From Castanea sativa (taxonomy: Eukaryota; Streptophyta; Magnoliopsida; Fagales; Fagaceae): a DNA stretch of 64,000 nt. The notes beneath the pieces were generated by a model. That model was not told the origin of the DNA and did no database searches. It saw nothing but the letters and a program-made list of their open reading frames with translations. Below, piece after piece: positions 57,546 to 64,000 of the stretch (the first letter of the stretch is position 1; each line of letters starts with the position of its first letter). The stretch lies in assembly GCF_040712315.1 (NCBI RefSeq), contig NC_134015.1, forward strand, positions 42,987,464 through 43,051,463, written 5' to 3'. The position numbers were made by a program, and so were the translations under genes.

Positions 57546-59237
57546 GTTATATTGAGAGAGAGGGAGAGAGAGACAATCAGAAAAGCACCAACAAGATACA
57601 ATATAAAAAATATAAAAACTTGAAGGTATATATGCATAAAAATGCATGAGCATATGATATGCAATAGTAAATACATCATGGGCTCAGCCCAATCCAAACC
57701 TATCAGCACATAATCATTACAATAAGGTAAACACACATCTAAAATGCATGAAACATTGTTATAATGCAAATGTGATGCAATGCATGATGATTCAAAATCA
57801 TTTCAACAAAAGCCATCCCAAAAATCTCACAAAAACTTCATTAATTTTGAAAAATCCCAAAAGTTAGGTTAGAAAACATGAAATGCATGATATGTTGAGA
57901 GAAACAAGATCTTACCAGAGGAAGAAAGATCAATCTAGGCCGAAAATCTCTTGGGATTGAAGTTTAGAGTGAGAGAGAGGTGATTGTGAGGTGAAAAGAT
58001 AGAAAACAATCGAGAAAGATCGAGAGAAGTGAGTCTGGTATCGTAAAGGAGCTATTTATAGAACCTCTTAAATCTTGACAGATCAAGTGGTGTCGAGCTT
58101 TAAAAGCTTGGAGAGATACAGCTATTGAGCAGTTGTCTAGAGGTGTCCACAGCAAGAATGAGCTTGATGGATCGAGGAACTGTCGAGCATCTATCGAGGA
58201 GATAGATCTTGATGGATCGAGGAGCTATCGAGATTGTGATAAAGAAAAGCTAAAGAGCTCAATAGATAGCCTAGCTATAGAGAGGTGTTGGAGAGCTGTC
58301 GAGATTGCTTTAAAAATAGTTTTTCAAGAAGAGAAAAACTTCGACATGAATGCAATCAACTATGCAACTCAACCAAGGATCCAACCAACATTTTAATCTC
58401 TTAAAAACATCTCTCAATCAAGAAAAATGTCATGCATTGAGGTCCAAAACACACACACACACACACACACTAAACAAGTCTAACCAATTTTATATTTCAA
58501 AAATAAGTTAAGACAGTTTAGTGAGCATACATTAAGACATGTAAACCTTGTGATGGCCAAATCACATTGTACCTGCACATGTATCAAAAGTAGCAAAGAA
58601 TATTGCGTGTTGTGTGTGAAAAATATCGTAAGATTGCATAAGTGTTTCTATGTTATGATGATTTGAAATATGTGTAAATCAATTTAACTGCTTGATGGGG
58701 ACTATCACCTTTGAGGTACATCCTATAACTCCCACATCTTCTAGAATACATGCTTGCAATCATATTTTAAAGCATTTTGTTCCTTTTGCTTTTATTTTTC
58801 TTTGCATATTTTTCTTATTAAGCATATCATGCATAGGCATAAAAAGAGAGAAAAAAAAAAATACCCAATTATGTTAAGCTTTTTGACATTGTACTTTTGC
58901 TATGCTGAAGCATACAGATGTCATTTCATGATTGGCAGGCAACAGTGGTGAGATGTTTATTTATGCATTTCTCTTAGAATTTTCTTGTCCTTCTCGTAAA
59001 AAAGAGTGATACAAGTGTTAAGTATAAGATATCACTTAATCTTACTCATCACAAACACGAGCCAAAAAGCTCACTTGATTAGTTGTGCATATAGATGCTC
59101 ATCTAAGCTACAAAAGATACAAAGTTTAGAAAACTTTGTTTCATTGGCCATTCAAGGTACACAAGTACCAATGTACACAAACACATACTGTTTTTTTATT
59201 TTTTTTTATTTTTTTGATTTTTCAATTTTTTTTATTT
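57546..59237. other. Leader and non-coding tail of the copia element
   Basis: Holds the candidate internal TATA box (58051-58061, minus strand CTATAAATAGC), a TCGATGGATCGAG-type motif cluster (58076-58310), a (CA)n run at 58449-58470 and the tail matched by 47701-48762. No ORF is conserved. Confidence 0.65.
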
Positions 59238-59714
59238 TTATAAAATAAAAACACAACTGAAAAACAAGAAAACAAAACACGTCAAATAAAGCAATGCATA
59301 AAAACTAGATGCAAATGCATGAAGAAAAAGGAGGAGAAGAGAGGAACATTCCATGGAGATAACACCGATGTTTTGATGATGGAATTCAAACCGTTTGATA
59401 TCAAGAGATTTGGTGAACAGATCAACCTTCTGATTATCAGTGTGAATAAACTCAAGAGTAAGGGTACCATCTTCAACAAGCTCACGAATGAAGTGATGTC
59501 GAATCTCTATGTGTTTGGTTCGAGAATGTTGAATCGGATTTTTAGAGATATTGATGACACTAGTATTGTCAAAATAGGTAGTGAAGTGTTCTTGACAAAT
59601 ACCATAGTCATAGAGGAGTTTTTGCATCCATAGAAGTTGGGTGCAACAGCTACTGGCCGCAATGGATTTAACCTCTGCAGTGGATAAAGAGACGGAATTT
59701 TGCTTTTTGCTCAT
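59238..59714 (-). pseudogene. copia RNase H domain
   Basis: Opens MSKKQNSVSLSTAEVKSIAA, the RNase H segment with the acidic residue of STAE, and runs through HSRTKHIEIRHHFIRE and TLEFIHTDNQKVDLFTKSL, the canonical end of copia pol. The upstream part of the domain (the SDADW-type stretch with the first catalytic Asp) is deleted, about 90 nt, and the tryptophan before MSKKQ is now a TAG stop. After the pol end the frame stays open through a very hydrophobic 35-residue run (LLLLFLHAFASSFYALLYL) to 59238. Confidence 0.93.
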
Positions 59715-60661
59715 CTAGGAGACAATATTTGTGTCTTTGATGTACCACACACCAAAGTCCGCAGTGGTTTTGACATACTTTATGATTCTCTTCAAAGCAA
59801 TCATATGAGACTCTTTGGGATTAGCCTGATATCTAGCACACACTCCTACACTGTAACTAATGTCAAGTCTACTAGCAGTAAGGTACAGAAGACTACCTAT
59901 CATGCTTCTATAGAGAGACAGATCAACACTCTTTCCCAAGACATCAATAGTGAGTTTTACATTAGGAATCATAGGGGTTCTAATAAAACTAGCAAATTCC
60001 AAACCAAACTTTTTCACAAGATTTCTAGCATATTTAGATTGAGATATGAATATACCTGTCTCTTGCTGACAAATCTGCAATCCAAGGAAGTGATTTAACT
60101 CTCCAATCATGTTCATCTCAAACTCAGCCTACATGAGTTTAGAGAAACCATGAGCAAGTTCATCATTTGTTAACCCAAAGATGATATCATCAACATAAAC
60201 TTAAGCAACTATCAACTCGCCGTCTTCCCTTTTGATGAAGAGGGTTTGATCAGCCTTTCCTCTTGTGAATCTATGTGACACCAAGTATTGTGTGAGTCGA
60301 TCATACCAAGCTCTAGGGGCTTGCTTTAAACCATAGAATGCCTTTTTAAGGTACAACACATGATTCGAAAAATGGGGATCAATGAATCCTTTTAGTTGAG
60401 CCACATAGACATCTTCTTTAAGGAACCCATTTAAGAAGGCAGTCTTGACATCCATTTGGTAAAGCTTGAATCTTAAATGGCATGCAAGGCCTACAATAAT
60501 CCTGATGGACTCCATGCGGGCTATTAGAGCAAATGTCTCATCATAGTCCACTCCTTCCATTTTTGAGTATCCTTGAGCCACAAGACGAGCCTTATTGCGG
60601 ATCACATTACCCTTCTCATCAGTCTTATTGCGGAAAATCCACTTTGTGCCAATGATGTGCT
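59715..60661 (-). pseudogene. copia reverse transcriptase, main part
   Basis: Reads [59 protein letters not shown] and [15 protein letters not shown], the fingers and palm of the copia RT; then the catalytic YVDD box near 60180, flanked by two in-frame TAG/TAA stops (near 60198 and 60132). After that come NHFLGLQICQQETGIFISQ and LYRSMIGSLLYLTASRLDI. It would copy element RNA into DNA, but the stops and the interruption at 60662 by the hAT MITE disable it. Confidence 0.95.
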
Positions 60662-61277
60662 TAGGGCTGTCCATCCAATCCAGAGATCCGACCCACCCGA
60701 AGGATCCGACCGGATCCGACCCGAAAACCATCCGACCCAATCAAGTCACCGGTCGGCGACGGGTCTTTTGTTCCAAAAACCGACGGCGGCGGATCGGTCT
60801 CAGTTTTCCTCTCCAGAACCCGAAAAAACCCAATCCAACCGATGTACTAAGTATTTCCAGAAAAAAAATTCCAGATTCCGGTGACTTTCTCCAGAATCCG
60901 GCGATATTTTCCAAATTCCGGCCTCAAATTTCTAGATTCCGACTTCAAATTTTCAGATTTTGGCAACAGATTTTCATATTTCGGTGACTTATCAAGTAGA
61001 TCAAGTGATATTTTGTCCAAATCTAGTGAGATCTCACCGGATCTAGCGAGATCTCCGCCGGATTTAACGTTTTTTCTCCTGAAATCAACGATTATGGCAG
61101 GATTTTTCACCATGGAAGGTTCCGACCGAACCAACCGTGCTTTCGGTGCAAAACCGACCGCACCGATCCGACTCCTTCGCCGGTCGGCGGCGGGTCAGTA
61201 TTTGTTCAACCCGATTCTATCGGGTCGGTCTCGAGTTGGGCACAAACCCGACCCGGACCGACCTGTGGACACCCCTA
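60662..61277. mobile_element. hAT-type MITE, 616 bp, in the pol gene
   Basis: Ends TAGGGCTGTCCA (60662) and TGGACACCCCTA (to 61277): 12-bp inverted repeats with one mismatch. GATGTGCT at 60654-60661 and 61278-61285 is a perfect 8-bp target duplication. The interior is GC-richer with CGACCGG/CCGGTCGG-type subterminal words in both orientations and TCCGGCGA-like internal repeats (60870-61060). ORFs inside (such as 60881-61300) are open by composition and have no transposase features. Confidence 0.95.
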
Positions 61278-61285
61278 GATGTGCT

Positions 61286-61405
61286 CATCTTCTAGTCTAG
61301 GCACTAGTGTCCAGACATCATTCCTTTGAAATTGAAGTAGTTCATCATGCATAGCCTCCACCCAGCTTTCATCCTGAAGTGCTTCCTCAACCTTGGTAGG
61401 TTCAA
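61286..61405 (-). pseudogene. copia RT N-terminal start
   Basis: EPTKVEEALQDESWVEAMHD followed by ELLQFQRNDVWTLVPR, the conserved start of the RVT_2 domain, cut by the hAT MITE on its lower side. It is preceded by an in-frame TAG (near 61408) where a glutamine codon would be expected. Confidence 0.88.
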
Positions 61406-62920
61406 CCTATGACAAGTAGCAAGAATAGGACACAAAGTTAGCAACACATTTATCAACTGTGCGTTTCTTCAGTGTAAGTTCATTCATATTTCCCACAATA
61501 TTTTCAGAAGGATGATTCAACTGAATTCTAAAGGAAGGTCCTTTCTCTTTATGAGATTTAGAATCAGGTGAGGCTGCTGAACCTTCTGCAACACTTGGAG
61601 TACTTGGGGACGCAGGTTCTTGATCAACATGTTCTTGAATGTCTTTAGGCTCGAGAGGAAGAATTTCTTTGGGGATTTCCTTACTAAAATTCTCGGAACA
61701 GAACTCCAAAGCTTCATCGATAACAACATTTACAATTTCCATCACTTTCTTGGTTCTCATATTGTATACCCAATACACCTTGCTTGTGGAGGAGTATCCC
61801 AAAAATATTCCTTCATCGCTTCGAGAGTCAAATTTTCCTACATTCTCTCTATCCTTGAGAATGAAGCAAGTACTTCCAAAGACTCTAAAATACTTGACAT
61901 TCGGCTTCCTTCCCTTCCACAGCTTATAGGGAGTCTTTTTTGTACCAGGTCTAAAATATGCCCTGTTAACCGTATGACACGCAGTGTTGACAGCTTCTCC
62001 CCACAAGTTTCTAGCCACACCCATGTTGTGCAACATGGCCTTAGCCATCTCCTGAATAACCTATTCTTCCTTTCTACTACACCATTCTGCTGAGGAGTAA
62101 TAGGAGCAGGGAATTCTTGAGATATACCCAATCTAGTGCAAAAGGACTTCATGTATGAGTTATCAAATTCTTTGCCATGATCACTTCTAATTCGATCAAC
62201 CTTTAAACTCTTCTCATGTTGCAATCTTGTGCATAGGGCTTCGATGTGCTCAGGAGCATCTGACTTGGATCTTAGAAGAATAACCCAAGAGTACCTAATT
62301 AAGTCATCTACCACAACCATGATATATCTCTTTCCCCTAAGAGACTTGGTTTGAGTTAGACCCATGAGATCCACATGTAGTAGCTCTAATGGTCTAGATG
62401 TAGAAGATGTCTGAGTGCCTGGATGTTTAGATTTTGTCTGTTTCCCAAGCTGGCACGGTCTACACACAACATTGTCCACTCTATTGAGCTTTGGCATTCC
62501 CAACACTGATTCATGCTTAGATACAATTGAGAGTTGTTTGTAACTAGCATGTCCCATCCTTTGGTTCCATAGATCTTCATTTGGCAAACGAATACTATTG
62601 CACACAATATCAGCATCAGGTACCAAACCATAACAATTGTCATAAGTGTGAACACCACTTATGAGTTTCTTTCCAGATTCATCCAACACAAGGCATTTTC
62701 CTTTGGAGAATAGCACCATAAAGTCTTTATCACATATCTGACTTATGCTCAACAGGTTCACTTTCAGACCTTCTACATATAACACATTTGCAATATCTAA
62801 CAATCTAGGTAAAGAGATGATTCCCTTTCCTTTAATCTGTAATTTGCTCCCATCACCGAAAGTGACATTACCACCTTTCTTTGACTCAAAGACCATAAAG
62901 AGAGAGCGATCTCTAGTCAT
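61406..62920 (-). pseudogene. copia integrase with GAG_pre-integrase region
   Basis: From 62920: GNVTFGDGSKLQIKGKG and NVLYVEGLKVNLLSISQ (protease C-part), then LWNQRMGHASYKQL and CRPCQLGKQ. This is the HHCC zinc-binding domain, but its first histidine is asparagine. The catalytic core follows: LLHVDLMGL (Asp), RSDHGKEF (Asp) and NGVVERKN (Glu), all three acidic residues present. A 1-bp deletion near 62045-62062 shifts the frame; reading continues in the next frame with MAKAMLHNMGVARNLWGEAV, KTPYKLWKGRKPNVKYFRVF and DEGIFLGYSSTSK to 61407. Integrase would insert the DNA copy; this one is inactive. Confidence 0.96.
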
Positions 62921-63309
62921 GTGTCATGAGCATCCACTATGAAGGTACCACAAGCATGTATCCATTACCTTGAACGTAGACTTCATTATAAAACACACTC
63001 ATGCTTTGATGATAGATCTATAGGAATGGTGTTCTCTTTCATCTACCATTTACAACCAAGACCTTTAACCTTCTCCCTTCTCAAATGAACTCCTCTACAC
63101 ATTCTCATTCTGAGGCAGTCTAGTTTCTTCTTTGTCATGTTAAGATCTTTTCCAATCATCATCATAATGGCTTTCAAATAACTTTTAAACTTGCATTTTC
63201 TGAAACACTCAATTAAATAGAGATTAGAAAAAAAAGATGTATTTGAAATAAGAGATCTTTTCTCTCCAATGGCAGCCATGACAACAGGGGTCAATGGATC
63301 ACACAGCAA
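62921..63309 (-). pseudogene. gag remnant and protease active-site region
   Basis: KSTFKVMDTCLWYLHSGCS then TGA then HMTRDRSLF: the copia protease site normally reads DSG; here Asp is His and the next arginine codon is a stop, so the protease is dead. Above it, 63043-63309 reads MAAIGEKRSLISN and other short pieces with no capsid or zinc-knuckle motifs; only about 340 bp separate the primer site from protease, so most of gag is deleted. Confidence 0.85.
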
Positions 63310-63335
63310 AGATTAAACCCTAATTGAGTGTGCCT

Positions 63336-63347
63336 GCTCTGATACCA
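63336..63347 (-). promoter_or_regulatory. Primer-binding site (tRNA-iMet type)
   Basis: TGGTATCAGAGC on the minus strand, two bases inside the LTR end. It is complementary to the 3' end of initiator methionine tRNA and primes minus-strand DNA synthesis. It fixes the element's direction. Confidence 0.95.
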
Positions 63348-63349
63348 CT

Positions 63350-63690
63350 TGATAGGCCGAAAATGTATTAACCCCTTGTGATGAATTAGCCAATTAATTA
63401 GCCAAGTGAATTAATTAGGTTCAATTATATTCAATGAGCGTGGTAGCATAAACAAATCACCAAATAACTAAAAATGCAATGGAAATTAAATGACACGATG
63501 ATTTGTTTATGAATAGGGAAAACCTACACAGCAAAAACCTCACTAGATGATTTTAAGGTCACCACTCCCGAGAATCCACTATTATCAAAACAAGTGGTTA
63601 CAAGTAAAGGAATCTCAGTACCTTATACCAACCTACAGTTGAACCCTTACCCCAATACTCAATTGGACTTGTTTTGTAGTGACAATCTCT
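63350..63690 (-). repeat. 5' LTR fragment of the copia element
   Basis: TGATAGGCCGAAAATG at 63350, matching the first ~340 bp of the family LTR (plus-strand order), up to GTAGTGACAATCTCTC, where it is replaced by an inverted LTR copy. Confidence 0.92.
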
Positions 63691-64000
63691 CATTGTCACT
63701 ACAAAATAAGTCCAATTGTGTATTGGGGTAAATGTTCAACTGTAAGTTGGTATTAGGTACTGGAATTCCTTTACTTGTAACCGCTTGCTTTGGTAATAGT
63801 GGCTTCTCGAGAGTGGTGACCTTAAAATCACTCGGTGGGGTTTTTGACTCGGAGGTTTTTCCTATTCGTAAACAAATCACCGGGTCAATTTATTTTTCAC
63901 TACATATTTATTTAGTTGGTGATTTGTTTATGCTGCCACGTACATTGCATGTTAAATTGATTAATTAATTAAACTTGGCTAATTAATCAACTAAACCATC
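63691..64000 (+). repeat. Inverted LTR fragment of the same family, running off the window
   Basis: Begins TTGTCACTACAAAATAAGTC, the reverse complement of the text just before it, and continues through GTGGTGACCTTAAAATCACT to the window end. Arms differ by roughly 15%, so they come from two LTR subfamilies and not from one simple inversion. Confidence 0.92.

Larger units (their letters stand above)
55622..63690 (-). mobile_element. SIRE-like copia element with accessory ORF, decayed
   Basis: In element sense: LTR fragment (63690-63350), primer site (63347-63336), small gag remnant, protease, integrase, RT, RNase H (62994-59240), non-coding tail, accessory ORF, purine tract CCAAAGGGGGAGAT (56390-56377), 3' LTR (56376-55622). 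Pol order PR-INT-RT-RH is diagnostic of Ty1/copia, and the extra sense-strand ORF before the 3' LTR fits the SIRE/Maximus lineage. Stops, a frameshift, deletions and a hAT MITE make it immobile. The 5' LTR is broken at an inverted-repeat junction. Confidence 0.95.

Noticed and set aside
60573..61300. Overlapping ORFs inside the second hAT MITE
   Set aside because: Open because of GC-rich repeats in the MITE; several frames and both strands are open at once, and no transposase motif is seen.
63043..63309. 88-codon ORF as an intact small gag gene
   Set aside because: Sits where gag should be but has no capsid or zinc-knuckle motif; it is a leftover of a deleted gag and leader.

Overview
This is nuclear DNA from a flowering plant. 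It is AT-rich, has no operon structure, and is packed with nested LTR retrotransposons, MITEs and Helitron ends. The hallmarks are a tRNA-iMet primer site (TGGTATCAGAGC), purine tracts beside LTR starts, plant SIRE-like Ty1/copia pol segments and a Tat/Ogre-like Ty3/gypsy layout. A woody eudicot, perhaps Fagaceae, is my guess from the look of the repeats; nothing here proves it. I see no rRNA, no convincing tRNA and no CRISPR.

Layout. 1-7773: fragments of several LTR elements (a degenerate copia LTR to 1304, a gypsy-type LTR with purine tract at 4131-4874, a SIRE-like solo LTR at 5125-5967). 7774-9343: solo copia LTR carrying a 580-bp hAT-type MITE with a perfect 8-bp target duplication. 9480-10939: RNase H-like pseudogene and a Helitron 3' end. 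11100-22690: low-complexity DNA with exon-like scraps, ending in a second Helitron 3' end, interrupted by a 2,450-bp solo gypsy LTR (perfect TSD AGCAA) and a 397-bp MITE. 24530-26795: duplicated block with the first probable host gene, a two-exon defensin-like secreted peptide. 28624-29550 and 30273-32436: two more solo LTRs. 33411-53278: a 19.9-kb non-autonomous gypsy element on the minus strand with 2.2-kb LTRs, a broken gag, no pol and several tandem-repeat arrays. Inside it, with a perfect TSD (TTGGG), sits a 6.1-kb copia derivative (44080-50171) that has lost pol but keeps the end of gag and an accessory ORF. 53280-55480: the second defensin-like gene. 55622-63690: a larger copia relative on the minus strand with decayed protease, integrase, RT and RNase H and the same accessory ORF, hit by a second hAT MITE (616 bp, perfect 8-bp TSD). 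The window ends in a head-to-head inverted pair of LTR fragments.

How parts relate. The only plausible functional host genes are the two defensin-like paralogues (26328-26693 and 55035-55371). They lie in a duplicated block about 28.7 kb apart, with most of the separation due to the gypsy insertion and its passengers. A 370-bp MULE-type MITE upstream of copy 1 is absent from copy 2, giving an empty site. The two related copia elements share an unusual 3' module: a TATA-like internal promoter candidate, a long leader rich in TCGATAGAT-type motifs, and a sense-strand accessory ORF resembling the 'putative plant transposon protein' domain, placed between pol and the 3' LTR. This module is the least ordinary system in the window.
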